Assembly: GCA_002701395.1 (NCBI GenBank)
Contig: NZVC01000029.1
Span: 51,015 to 115,014, forward strand
DNA from: Maritimibacter sp.
Lineage (GTDB): Bacteria; Pseudomonadota; Alphaproteobacteria; Rhodobacterales; Rhodobacteraceae
Reading direction: 5' to 3'
Length of the DNA: 64,000 nucleotides
Part shown: positions 9,056-18,100 of the stretch, piece by piece
Position numbering within the stretch: the stretch's first letter is position 1
Layout of the letters: every line of letters begins with the position of its first letter
Notes under the pieces: generated by a model
Seen by the model: only the letters and a program-made list of their open reading frames with translations
Told to the model about the DNA's origin: nothing
Database searches by the model: none
Program-made: the position numbers and the translations under genes

Positions 9056-9660
9056 GCGGAAACGGACCCCTGCGCGTGGGCATCGGCGGCCCGGTGGGTG
9101 CGGGCAAGACGACGCTGACCGAACAGCTGTGCCGGGCGATGTCGGCGGACTATTCCGTCGCCGTCATCACCAACGACATCTACACCAGCGAGGACGCCGA
9201 GTACCTGATGCGCGCGCAGGCCCTGCCGCTGGAACGCATCCGGGGCGTCGAGACCGGCGGATGCCCCCATACCGCGATCCGCGAGGATGCGTCGATCAAC
9301 CTTGCCGCCGTGGCCGAATTGCGCGCGGCCTTCGACGATCTGGACGTGATCTTCATCGAATCCGGTGGCGACAATCTGGCGGCCACCTTTTCCCCCGAAC
9401 TCGCCGACCTGACGCTGTACGTGATCGACACCGCCGCGGGGCAGGACATTCCGCGCAAGAAGGGGCCGGGGCTGACGCGGTCGGACCTGCTGATCGTGAA
9501 CAAGACCGACCTTGCGCCTTACGTGGGCGTCGATCTGGACCAGCTGGAAGCCGATGCGCGGGTCGCGCGCGGGGCGCGCCCGTTCGTCATGGCCGGGGTG
9601 AAGACCGGCAAGGGCATCGACGAGGTCGTGTCGTTCCTGAAGGAAGAAGGCGGGCTGTAA
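9052..9660 (+). CDS. ureG: Urease accessory GTPase UreG
   Basis: A protein of 202 residues, the normal UreG length. This SIMIBI-class GTPase powers nickel transfer into apo-urease. The P-loop GPVGAGKTT is at residues 13-21. It also has the metal-binding segment [17 protein letters not shown] (invariant Cys-Pro-His), FIESGGDN and the base-recognition motif NKTDL. It is the last urease gene in the window. UreD, with which UreG and UreF normally work, is not encoded here and must be elsewhere in the genome if the enzyme is functional. Confidence 0.97.
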   Translation: MSGNGPLRVGIGGPVGAGKTTLTEQLCRAMSADYSVAVITNDIYTSEDAEYLMRAQALPLERIRGVETGGCPHTAIREDASINLAAVAELRAAFDDLDVIFIESGGDNLAATFSPELADLTLYVIDTAAGQDIPRKKGPGLTRSDLLIVNKTDLAPYVGVDLDQLEADARVARGARPFVMAGVKTGKGIDEVVSFLKEEGGL

Positions 9661-9677
9661 ACGCGCCGCCCAAGGAG

Positions 9678-9708
9678 CCGGCAGCCAGCAAAAACGCGCG
9701 GCTGCCGG
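9678..9708. terminator. Hairpin between convergent ureG and the PreA-like gene
   Basis: A perfect 9-bp inverted repeat, CCGGCAGCC at 9678-9686 and GGCTGCCGG at 9700-9708, with a 13-base loop. It lies in the 58-base gap between two convergent genes, where a shared terminator is expected. There is no T-run on either side, so it is not a textbook intrinsic terminator. Confidence 0.4.
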
Positions 9709-9718
9709 ATGCTGCGGC

Positions 9719-10816
9719 CTAGGCCGATTTCGCGTAACCGCCGTTGTAGGCGTCGCTTTTGCGGCGCACCTGCGAATGTTCGACGATCCGTTCGCGCGCG
9801 ATGCCCCGGAACTCTTCGATCGAGGAATAGCCTTTGCGTTCCAGATAGTCGGCAAGATCGGTCGTCAGCTCGTTGATCAGGTTGACGCCGATGCCGCCGC
9901 TGCCCTTTTCCTCCATCGCGGCGGTGCAGACCTGAAGGTTGCCCGCGCCATGCGCGATGAAGTTGAACGCCTCGCGGAAGCCCTTGATCCCGCCGATGCC
10001 GGAAATCGCCTTGTCCGGGTAGGCGCGCGAGATGTCGGACACGCGCTGAAGCGCCTGATGCAGGATCGCCAGCCCGCCCAGCCCGCCGGACGTCACCAAG
10101 CCGTCGACCTCGACTTCGAACTTGAAGGTTTCGGGGTCCATCAGCGGCAGCGACGGGAAGGTGTTGCACAGCGAGATCGACGCGGCGCCCGCGTCATAGG
10201 CGGCGCCCGCCGCATCCACCAGCGTCGAGGTCGAGGGCGTCAGCTTGACCCAGATCGGCACGTCCACCGCGCCCTTCAGCGCGCCAAGGATCGACCGGAT
10301 GATATCCTCGTCGTTGGCGATGTGGGCGCCCATGTCCTTGCGGTCCATGTGGGGGCAGGACATGTTCAGTTCCAGCGCATCGCAACCGGCACCGACGCAG
10401 GCGCGTGCCAGCTTGCGCCAGTTCTCCATCTCTTCCTCGTTGCCCGCGCCCGCCATGATCGAGCCGATAAGCATCCGGTCGGGGTAGGTCGTTTTGATCT
10501 CTTCAAGGTCCGGCAGCCACTGTTCCAGCGGCTGGTCCGAGATCAGTTCCCAGTTCCACGACGAATGCGACACCGTGTCGGGCCGCTTGTTGCGGGACAC
10601 GTATGGCTTTTGCTCGCTCGTGCGCTGGAAGATGGTCTTGGGTCCGGCGACATTCTCGACCGGGTGCAGGCCGATCGTCTTGGTGACGACGCCGCCCCAT
10701 CCAGCCTCGAAGGCTTTCAGGATCTTGCGTTTGCTTTCCGTCGGCGGCGCAGAGGCCAAGACGAACGGATTCACGAACTCTAGGCCGGTAAACTGCGTGG
10801 TAAGCTCGGGTTTCAT
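9719..10816 (-). CDS. PreA-like dihydroorotate-dehydrogenase-fold oxidoreductase lacking the 4Fe-4S domain
   Basis: A protein of 365 residues forming an FMN-binding TIM barrel. Sequence landmarks are LTTQFTGLEFVNPFVLASAP, GWGGVVTKTIG, ALELNMSCPHMDRKDMGAHI (the catalytic cysteine region of dihydropyrimidine dehydrogenases), WVKLTPSTS and SGIGGIKG. The best family match is PreA, the catalytic subunit of NAD-dependent dihydropyrimidine dehydrogenase. PreA normally runs to about 410-430 residues with a C-terminal ferredoxin-like 4Fe-4S domain; here the protein stops after the barrel and has no CxxCxxC cluster. No PreT partner is adjacent. It may be a variant enzyme of pyrimidine breakdown or a distinct dihydroorotate-dehydrogenase-like enzyme. 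Confidence 0.75.
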   Translation of the reverse strand: MKPELTTQFTGLEFVNPFVLASAPPTESKRKILKAFEAGWGGVVTKTIGLHPVENVAGPKTIFQRTSEQKPYVSRNKRPDTVSHSSWNWELISDQPLEQWLPDLEEIKTTYPDRMLIGSIMAGAGNEEEMENWRKLARACVGAGCDALELNMSCPHMDRKDMGAHIANDEDIIRSILGALKGAVDVPIWVKLTPSTSTLVDAAGAAYDAGAASISLCNTFPSLPLMDPETFKFEVEVDGLVTSGGLGGLAILHQALQRVSDISRAYPDKAISGIGGIKGFREAFNFIAHGAGNLQVCTAAMEEKGSGGIGVNLINELTTDLADYLERKGYSSIEEFRGIARERIVEHSQVRRKSDAYNGGYAKSA

Positions 10817-11097
10817 GGCGCATCCTCGGGTGGTTCCTCTCTAGGACCGTAATTTTTTACCAAAAAGTCAATAATTTTCCTGCGGCCCCTGTTTCGGGGG
10901 CGGGGAACGCGCGGTGTGCCGGGGCAGGATGATCGAAACATGTGCAGTCTCGTGATCTCGTGTGCATCCGAGCCAACGTGGTCACGGGTGTGCGCAACGG
11001 TTTCCCGACCTTGGTCTGAAAAACACTCAGACGTCCGCATATGCCCTGCGTCGTCGGGTTGCTTCAGTATCGGGCTTATCAGTCCAGGAGACATGCC

Positions 11098-11526
11098 ATG
11101 AAACTCAGCCATCTGCTTTTGACCACCTCGCTCTGCGCCGTTGCCGCCGTGCCGGCGATGGCGCAGTCCCGCACGTTCAGCTCTATTGACGCGAATGGCG
11201 ACGGGCAGTTGTCGCTCGCGGAACTCGAGGCCGTTTTTGGCCGCCAGGGTGCGGGAAATATCCTTAACCGCAGCGATCTTGACCGGAACGGGTTCGTCTC
11301 GGCCTCTGAGATCAAGATTTCGCACGACGACGACTCGAACGACGACGAGTCCGATGACGATCGATATGACCGGAACAACGATGACGAAAGCGATGATCGT
11401 AACGACGACGAGTCCGACGACGACCGCAATGACGACCAAAGCGACGATGAGTCCGACGACGACAAATCGGATGAAGATGAGTCGGATGATGATGACGGCG
11501 ACGACGACGAAGGCGACGACGACTAG
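11098..11526 (+). CDS. Secreted EF-hand protein with an Asp-rich low-complexity tail
   Basis: A protein of 142 residues with a signal peptide (MKLSHLLLTTSLCAVAAVPA, cleavage near MAQ). Two EF-hand calcium loops follow, DANGDGQLSLAE at residues 31-42 and DLDRNGFVSASE at 60-71. From about residue 77 to the end the sequence is almost only Asp, Glu, Ser, Asn and Arg, in DDESDD-type repeats, giving a very acidic tail. It is likely an exported calcium-binding protein. The tail is low complexity, and slipped-strand length variation would be expected. The start was chosen at the signal peptide, 19 codons after an earlier in-frame ATG. Confidence 0.8.
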   Translation: MKLSHLLLTTSLCAVAAVPAMAQSRTFSSIDANGDGQLSLAELEAVFGRQGAGNILNRSDLDRNGFVSASEIKISHDDDSNDDESDDDRYDRNNDDESDDRNDDESDDDRNDDQSDDESDDDKSDEDESDDDDGDDDEGDDD

Positions 11527-11599
11527 TCCGGTCCGCTTCTGACGACTGCGTGTCCGCGCGCCCAATGCGCGGGTACGCCGCATCGCGAAAGGATCGCCT

Positions 11600-12226
11600 A
11601 TGCAGATCGAACGGACGTCCTTCGAAAAACGGTTCTCGACGCCCATGTTCTCCTTCGAGGTCCGCGGCCACGAAGCGATCAACGACGCCTTGATCGCAGA
11701 GGGCAGGGCATTGCGGCAGCGATGCGATGGCTCTGCCAAGTCGAACAGGGGCGGCTGGCATTCCAGGGGCAACCTTTTCACCGAGAAGGCCCCGTCCTTC
11801 GTGTTGCTGTCGGTCCTTGCGGAAGAGGCCGTGAAGCAGGCGACCGCTGCCATCGGCAAGGCCGATCTGGATCGGCTTCACATGAAACTGTTCGGCTGGA
11901 TGAATATCAACACCGAAGGTGCCTACAATTCCCCGCATACGCACCCCGGCGCGCACTGGTCCGGGGTTTACTATGTTTCGCAGCCCGAAGCGGACGACGC
12001 TGACTCTGGCAGGATCGAGTTTCTCGATCCCCGCTGCGACCTCGGGCACTGGCGCATCCTCGACGCCCCCGCGCTGCGACCCAAGAAAAGCTTCCGGCCG
12101 CGTGCAGGAGAGATGATCCTGTTCCCGTCGTATCTGGTGCACTGGGTGCATCCAAACGCCACGGACGACGAACGGATCAGCATCGCGTTCAACGCGACGT
12201 TCTCGGAAGTGGACGCCGCGCGCTGA
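11600..12226 (+). CDS. 2OG-Fe(II) oxygenase-like protein (TIGR02466 type)
   Basis: A protein of 208 residues with the pattern of the TIGR02466 putative 2-oxoglutarate/iron oxygenases: NINTEGAYNSPHTHPGAHWS at about residues 102-121, then SGVYYV, a GRIEFLDPR strand, and GEMILFPSYLVHWVHPN at 170-186 with the distal histidine. R192 lies where the 2-oxoglutarate carboxylate would be bound. Iron ligands are probably H113 or H115 and H181 or H184; the canonical HxD aspartate is not obvious. The substrate is unknown. It follows the EF-hand gene on the same strand after a 73-base gap and converges on the response-regulator gene. Confidence 0.75.
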   Translation: MQIERTSFEKRFSTPMFSFEVRGHEAINDALIAEGRALRQRCDGSAKSNRGGWHSRGNLFTEKAPSFVLLSVLAEEAVKQATAAIGKADLDRLHMKLFGWMNINTEGAYNSPHTHPGAHWSGVYYVSQPEADDADSGRIEFLDPRCDLGHWRILDAPALRPKKSFRPRAGEMILFPSYLVHWVHPNATDDERISIAFNATFSEVDAAR

Positions 12227-12228
12227 CC

Positions 12229-12879
12229 TCAGCCGTCCGGGCGTTCGGCGAATGCCTTCTGCGCCATAAGCGCGGCTTCGACACGGTTGCGCGCGTGCAG
12301 CTTTTCGAGAATGGCCGTCATGTAGTGTTTCACGGTCTTCTCTTTCAGTCCAAGAGCCTCGGCGACTTCCTTGTTGCTTTGCCCCTTGGCGACCAGCTTC
12401 AGGATGTCTTCTTCGCGTTTCGTGAGGTCTTCCAGTGGCGATCTGGCCGGGTCCGTCTTGCCCCCTGTCATAAAGGCCAGCAGCTTCGCCGCAAGTCCCG
12501 GAGAGACATGGGTTTCTCCATCCACCACCTTCCGTAGGATGTCCCGCAACTCGCGCGCCGACACACCTTTGAGGATGTAGGCTTTCGCGCCAAGACGCAG
12601 CGCTTCGGATACGTCCTTGCCATCTTCCGATACCGTCAGCATCGCCACATGCGCCGTCGTCTTTTCGGATGCGATTTGCGCGATGGCGGTCAGGCCGCCC
12701 CCCGGCATGGACAGGTCCAGCAGCGCCACTTCGGGCCTGTGCGTCGCCGCAAGCGCGATGGCGTCCGCGGCAGTAGAGGCGACGCCGACAACCGAGAACC
12801 CGTCGTCTTCTTCCAGACTTCGCACAAGGCCGTCGCGAAAAATCGGGTGATCGTCGGCGACGAGGATCGTGATGGTCAC
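12229..12879 (-). CDS. NarL/FixJ-type response regulator
   Basis: A protein of 216 residues. The N-terminal receiver domain carries the acidic pair in VADDHPIFRDGL, the phosphoacceptor D55 in VALLDLSMPG and the conserved lysine in AYILKGVS. The C-terminal LuxR-type helix-turn-helix is at about 150-210 (LTKREEDILKLVAKGQSNKE, then VKHYMTAILEKL). It starts with a GTG overlapping the stop of the sensor kinase gene by four bases (GTGA), so the two form a cognate pair. The target genes are not evident. It converges on the 2OG oxygenase gene two bases away. Confidence 0.92.
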   Translation of the reverse strand: MTITILVADDHPIFRDGLVRSLEEDDGFSVVGVASTAADAIALAATHRPEVALLDLSMPGGGLTAIAQIASEKTTAHVAMLTVSEDGKDVSEALRLGAKAYILKGVSARELRDILRKVVDGETHVSPGLAAKLLAFMTGGKTDPARSPLEDLTKREEDILKLVAKGQSNKEVAEALGLKEKTVKHYMTAILEKLHARNRVEAALMAQKAFAERPDG

Positions 12880-14240
12880 AACGTTGCTCCTTCATGCGGG
12901 AGAGTGACGGTAACGGTGGTGCCCTTGCCGGGCGCTGACCGGATGTCGATGGCACCGCCAAGCGAAACCAGCCTGTCCGTGATCCCGGTCAGCCCCTGTC
13001 CCCCGTCTGGTCTGAGTGTTCGGGTGTCAGTGTCGAACCCGACCCCGTCGTCCGACACAAGAATCCGAAGGGCGTCCGGGGTCTGGCGCAGCGTTACGTC
13101 GACGGTGTCGGCGTGCGCGTGTTTGAACGAGTTCGCCAGCAATTCCTGCGTTACGCGGTACAGGGCGGACTTGGTCGGCAGGCCGATGTCGTAGGACGGG
13201 TCGTTCCCGGTGCTGAAAGTCACGTTGGACCCGAACGCCTTGGTGTGGTCCTCGACCGCCCGGGCAACGATCTCTGCCGGGGTGAGGTTGTCGATGTCGG
13301 GCAGCGCCAGCCCGCGCGAAATTGCCCTCAGTTCCGACATGGCGTTTACGACAGCGGTGCGCACGATCTCTGCGTCTTCGGATTTCGCATGCCCCGCGCC
13401 CTCTAGCCGCAGGGCGATCAGTGACAGGTGTTGCGCAACACCGTCATGCAGGTCCAGACCGATGCGCCGCATCACCCGGTCCGTCTGAGCGGTCGAGCGT
13501 CGGGCAGCTTCGATCACGCGGTCCTTCAGTTCCGTGTTCTCGCGAAGCTGCCGTCGCAGCCGAAGTTGCTGCGTCTCGATCAGTCGGCTTCCCGCATGCA
13601 CGATCCCGAACAGCAAGCCGCCGCTTGCAAGGAAGACGGCGAAGACGACCAGCCACGTCTGGCGACGGGCCTTGGAAATGTCGTCGATCAGTTCCTCTGC
13701 CCGCTGATAGATTTCAAAGACCGACGTGACCTCACCTGTTTCGAGGTTGCGGATCGGCACGTAGACACCAAGCAGGGGCAGTGCGATGCTGGCGCCGTCG
13801 GTCTCTGCGTGAAGCTCGACGAACTCGTAGTCCGCCGTCACCTCGCCGTCCCATGCACGCGTCAGGGCATCGGACACCGGGAATGTCTGGTCCTCCAGTG
13901 TCCGGTCAAAGGATGCAAGGATTGTCCCGTCGCGCGACCAGACCTTGTAGGTCACGATTTTCTCTCGAAGGATGCCTTCGACGAAGATCCGGGTCAGTTC
14001 GGACTTGGCGTCCGGCGGCAGGGTGTCGAAGGGGCTCTGCAGGAACGGGATCTGGGGGACGAGGCTTTCGAAATACAGCGCGGCTGCGGCCCCGTAGTTC
14101 TGCACGACCCCGGCCTCGATCTTACGGCCCACCCATACCCCAAGGCAGACCGCCGCGAGGATGAGGATAACGCTGCCTGACACCAGAAAGCGGAACGATA
14201 AGGATGCCTTGGCAAAAGCCTTGTTCGGGGCGAGCGACAT
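12876..14240 (-). CDS. Membrane sensor histidine kinase (HisKA_3 type)
   Basis: A protein of 454 residues. The first transmembrane segment is at about residues 16-38 and the second at about 194-216, enclosing a periplasmic sensor domain of about 155 residues. After a linker comes the HisKA_3 dimerisation domain with the phosphorylated histidine H265 in GLDLHDGVAQHL. The HATPase domain has an N-box at ELLANSFKHAHA (367-378), a G1 box DDGVGFD and G2 GGQGLTGI. The layout is that of NarX/DegS-like kinases. The stop overlaps the start of the response-regulator gene, identifying its partner. The signal is unknown; the periplasmic domain was not recognised. Confidence 0.92.
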   Translation of the reverse strand: MSLAPNKAFAKASLSFRFLVSGSVILILAAVCLGVWVGRKIEAGVVQNYGAAAALYFESLVPQIPFLQSPFDTLPPDAKSELTRIFVEGILREKIVTYKVWSRDGTILASFDRTLEDQTFPVSDALTRAWDGEVTADYEFVELHAETDGASIALPLLGVYVPIRNLETGEVTSVFEIYQRAEELIDDISKARRQTWLVVFAVFLASGGLLFGIVHAGSRLIETQQLRLRRQLRENTELKDRVIEAARRSTAQTDRVMRRIGLDLHDGVAQHLSLIALRLEGAGHAKSEDAEIVRTAVVNAMSELRAISRGLALPDIDNLTPAEIVARAVEDHTKAFGSNVTFSTGNDPSYDIGLPTKSALYRVTQELLANSFKHAHADTVDVTLRQTPDALRILVSDDGVGFDTDTRTLRPDGGQGLTGITDRLVSLGGAIDIRSAPGKGTTVTVTLPHEGATL

Positions 14241-14332
14241 GGTTGGAAATATCGGTCACTTGGGGACCTGGGGCAATCGACCTTGGTCCGATGCATAAGC
14301 GGCGAAGGTCTGCCAATCCCCCAAGACGGAAA

Positions 14333-14362
14333 CGGCCCCGGCGCAGTCGTGCACCGGGGCCG
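14333..14362 (-). terminator. GC-rich hairpin downstream of doxX
   Basis: A 9-bp inverted repeat (CGGCCCCGG at 14333-14341, CCGGGGCCG at 14354-14362) with a 12-base loop. On the minus strand it is followed by GTTTCC, a weak T-run. It lies about 43 bases after the stop of the DoxX gene and upstream of the sensor kinase gene, the right place for an intrinsic terminator. Confidence 0.5.
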
Positions 14363-14405
14363 TGTCGGCGTCGCGCGGGTCACGCGGCGCGGAAAAGGGG
14401 CAGGG

Positions 14406-14837
14406 TCAGGCGGTCAGGGCCAGCGCACCGCCGCCAAGAAGCGCCTGCACCACCAGCGTGATCGTCCAGAAGGCAGGATATTCCCAGCCGCCGTTTTCAT
14501 TGGTGAACCAGAAGCCGTTCTTGCCGTGCGCAAGGATCGCTGCGCCCAGCAGGGTCGGGATCAGCAGCACGGCGACAAGGCTGGTCTGGAAGCCCACGAT
14601 CAGGGCGATGCCGCCCAGCGTTTCGGCAGCGATGGTCAGATAGGCGAACCATCCGGGCACACCCAGCGACGCGAAGAACCCGGCGGCGCCTTTGGGGGTG
14701 AAGATGAAGAACTTCAGGTAGGCGTGCGCCAGAAAGAGCCCGCCCAGAGCCACCCGAAGCACAAGGGCGGCCAGCGCGACGGCGGTTACCGAACCGGCGC
14801 CGAGGGCGCCAAGGATGTTGGAAGAAAGGTCGATCAT
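14406..14837 (-). CDS. DoxX family membrane protein
   Basis: A protein of 143 residues with four predicted membrane helices. The family motif RVALGGLFLAHAYLKFF sits in the first helix, with GVPGWFAYLTIAAETLGGIA and PTLLGAAILAHGKNGFWF further on. DoxX proteins are a broad family of small membrane proteins, some associated with thiol or oxidant stress. The start at 14837 was chosen because it gives the typical short N-terminus before the first helix; the frame is open for 87 codons further upstream without family similarity. Confidence 0.85.
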   Translation of the reverse strand: MIDLSSNILGALGAGSVTAVALAALVLRVALGGLFLAHAYLKFFIFTPKGAAGFFASLGVPGWFAYLTIAAETLGGIALIVGFQTSLVAVLLIPTLLGAAILAHGKNGFWFTNENGGWEYPAFWTITLVVQALLGGGALALTA

Positions 14838-15199
14838 TGTCTTGTCCTCGTCAGGGCCGCGATTGTGCGGCGTTTCTGAAGACGGATTTACGCGCGCCTC
14901 ATTGCGCATGATATGGAGAATATAGGGAATGACTTTCCCCATTACGTTCTCAAATGTCCTGACACCGCACGGCCCTTGGCGCAGCGGTGTCGCGCAGACC
15001 TCGGTACGGAAGGGCGGGGCCGAAGGCGGCCGGTCCCGGCGCGATCCCGACCCCGTGTCCCTGACGCCATCCTTTGCGGCCCAGACGCCGCCATTCACGC
15101 GGCCAACCTTGTTTTTTTAACATCCACCGGCAATGATCCCGCCAACGCCGCCGACAGAGCGGCCGTCGCAGGCCCGACGCAGAACCGAAGAGTAGTCGC
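14838..15199. other. Intergenic region between divergent doxX and the glycosyltransferase cluster
   Basis: A gap of 362 bases with no gene recognised. An AT-rich stretch at about 14900-14945 contains a 5-bp inverted repeat GGGAA/TTCCC (14925-14929 and 14935-14939) and may hold the doxX promoter. A second AT-rich spot (TTGTTTTTTTAACATCC at about 15110) lies closer to the cluster. No Shine-Dalgarno match is clear for the ATG at 15200 beyond GAAGAG. Confidence 0.4.
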
Positions 15200-18100
15200 A
15201 TGTCGCTTCCCATCGTCGCCTCCCTCTGGATCGGCGGACGTCTTAGTTTCCTTGAACAGGTCTGCCTGAAAAGCTTCGTCGATCACGGGCACCGGACGAT
15301 CCTGTACACCTATGGCGCGGTCGCCGGGGTGCCCGACGGGGTCGAGGTGCTGGATGCCAACCTTATCTTCCCGAACGACAACTATATCCGGCACGCAAAG
15401 TCGGGGTCTCCGGCGGTGCACGCGGATGCGTTCCGCTACCGGATGATCGAGCTTCAGAACGTGATCTGGATCGACGCCGATGTGCTGTGCATGCAGCCGT
15501 GGGACTTCAAGGACCAGTGGGTCTTCGGGTGGGAGAAGCCGGACAAGCTGGTGTGCAACGCGGTGCTGGGACTGCCGCGGTTCTCGAAGACGCTGAAGAA
15601 GCTGAACGAGCTGTGCGCGACCGAATACCCGATCCCGCCGTGGGCCCCCGCCGAGGAACGCGCCCGGATGGAGGCTGCCGCGAAGGCGGGCCACCCGGTG
15701 CATGTGTCGGAAATGGAATGGGGCGTGTGGGGGCCGGCGGCTGTCACGCATTTCCTGTTCGAAACCGGCGAGATGGAAAATGTCCTGCCGCAGATGGCGT
15801 TCTATCCGATCTCGTTCAAAGACCGGCGTGACCTGCTGGCGCCCGGCAGGGTGATCGACGATCAACTGACCGACGGCTGCTATGGCGTCCACCTGTGGAA
15901 CCGCCGCCTGCGCCGCCGGATCATCACCCACGAAGGCGGCTTACCGGATCCCGACAGTTTCGTGGGCCGTGCGCTGACCCGCCACGGGATCGATCCGCGC
16001 GCCTTCCCGATCCCCGACGAACCGCCCGCGCATATCCGCGAGGAGAGGGCGCAGCAAACACCGGCGACGTCGGTCGCCTCAACCCTGCCCGATGCGCTGC
16101 CTGATGCGCAGCCTGCGGCGAAGGCCGACCTTGTGTCGCAGACCGCCCACGTCACCGTCACCCCGCCCGCCGCTTTGGCGCAGATGCCGGTGATGGAGAA
16201 CCGGCAGACGCCCGAGTACCAGCGCCGCACCGACGAGCTGGAAAGCCGCACGGGCACGATCACCGGCTGGCTGACACCGCCCGCGACGCCGCAGAAGAAC
16301 GACAACATCCTGATCGTCACCTCGATGAAGAACGAGGCGCCGTTCATCCTTGAATGGGTCGCCTATCACCTTGGCATCGGGGCCTCGCATTTCCTTGTCT
16401 ACACCAACGACTGCACCGACAACACGAACGCCATGCTCGACCGGTTGCAGGAGCTTGGCCACGTCACCCGTGTGGCGAACCCGTGGGACCCGGCGTCCGG
16501 CAAGAAGCCGCAGCACGTGGCGTTGAAGGACGCGGTGAAACAGGACTGCTACAAGGCCGCCGACTGGGTGCTGACGATCGACGTGGACGAGTTCGTGAAC
16601 ATCCACGTCGGCGACGGCACCTTCGCCGACCTGTTCCGCGCGACGAACGATCCGAACGTGATCTCGTTCACGTGGAAGTTCTTCGGCAACAAGGGCACCG
16701 CGGACTATCAGGACCGGCCCGTCACCGAACAGTTCACCGCTTGTGCGCCCGAATTCATCCCGAAGCCGCGCCTTGGCTGGGGCTTCAAGTCGATGTTCCA
16801 CAAATCCTCGCCCTACAGCCGGATCGGCGTGCACCGCCCGTTGGGGATCGAGGACAACGACGTGGACCGCGTGCGCTGGGTGAACGGGTCGGGCCGCGCG
16901 ATGCCGGACCAGTTGCTGACCAACAATGGCTGGCGTTCGACCAAGCGGTCGCTGGGCTATCGGCTGGCAACGCTGAACCATTACATCCTGCGCTCGGCCG
17001 ACAGCTTTCTGGTGAAACGCGAACGGGGCCGGATCAATCACACGGACCACGATCAGGGGATCGAGTACTGGACCCGCCGCAACTATGCGACCGAGACGGA
17101 CGACCGTATCATCGCGCGGCATGAACTGATGCGGCCGGTGCTGGATGGCTTCATGGCCGACGACAGGCTGGCCGCGCTGCACGCCGAGGCGGTCGACTGG
17201 CACCGCGCCCGGATCACGCATCTGAAGGGGCTGCCGGACTACAAGGCGTTGTACGACGACCTGCTGGACGACAGCCGCCCCGACGCGCTGTTCATCGACA
17301 AAAGCACCGAGGATCTCGCCGAAGCCCTGTCAGAGCAGGGCGCGACGCCCGCCAAGCCGGCGGTGCCGCCGGCCGCTGTGCTGAAGGACCTGACCCGTCC
17401 GGTCCCGCCCGCGACCGCCGCCGCCGCGCCGCTGCACGACCGGTTCGACGCGGCGCGCGCCCATGCCGCCAAGGCGGGCGGCTTCCTGTGGGAGGGGGGC
17501 GACAACGCGGTCATGTTCGTGCCGGGATCGAAGCGGCTGATCGTCAGCTTCGACAACATCTCGAACGTGCAGGAAGACGGCCCGCGCTGGCCGTGGGGCT
17601 TCAAGCTGATGACCGGCGAAATGGGCGCGTCGGTGCTGGGCGTGATGGGGGCCAAGCGCAACTGGTTCCGCAACGACTTCGTGCACGACACCTTCGAGAC
17701 GCTGCGCGATCAGGGCTTCTTCGACCAGTTCGACGACGTGCTGTTCTACGGTGCTTCGATGGGCGGCTTTGGGGCGCTGACCTACAGCCGATGCGTGCCC
17801 GGCGCCAATGTGCTGGCGATCGCACCGCAATCGACGCTGGACCGGCGCATCCTGCCCGACGACAACCGCTGGGGCTGGACCGCGCGGCTGGACTGGGACG
17901 GGCGCTTTGCCGACGCGGCGGGCGCCCCGGACGGCGCGGGGCAGGTGACGATCATCGCCGACCCGTACTTCCAGCCCGACTATGATCAGGTCTCGCGGAT
18001 CACCGGCGACAACGTCACATGGCTGCACACGCCGTTCATGGGCCACCAGCTTCCGAACGCGTTCGTGCTGATGGGCATCCTAAAGCCGCTGCTGTTCGCC

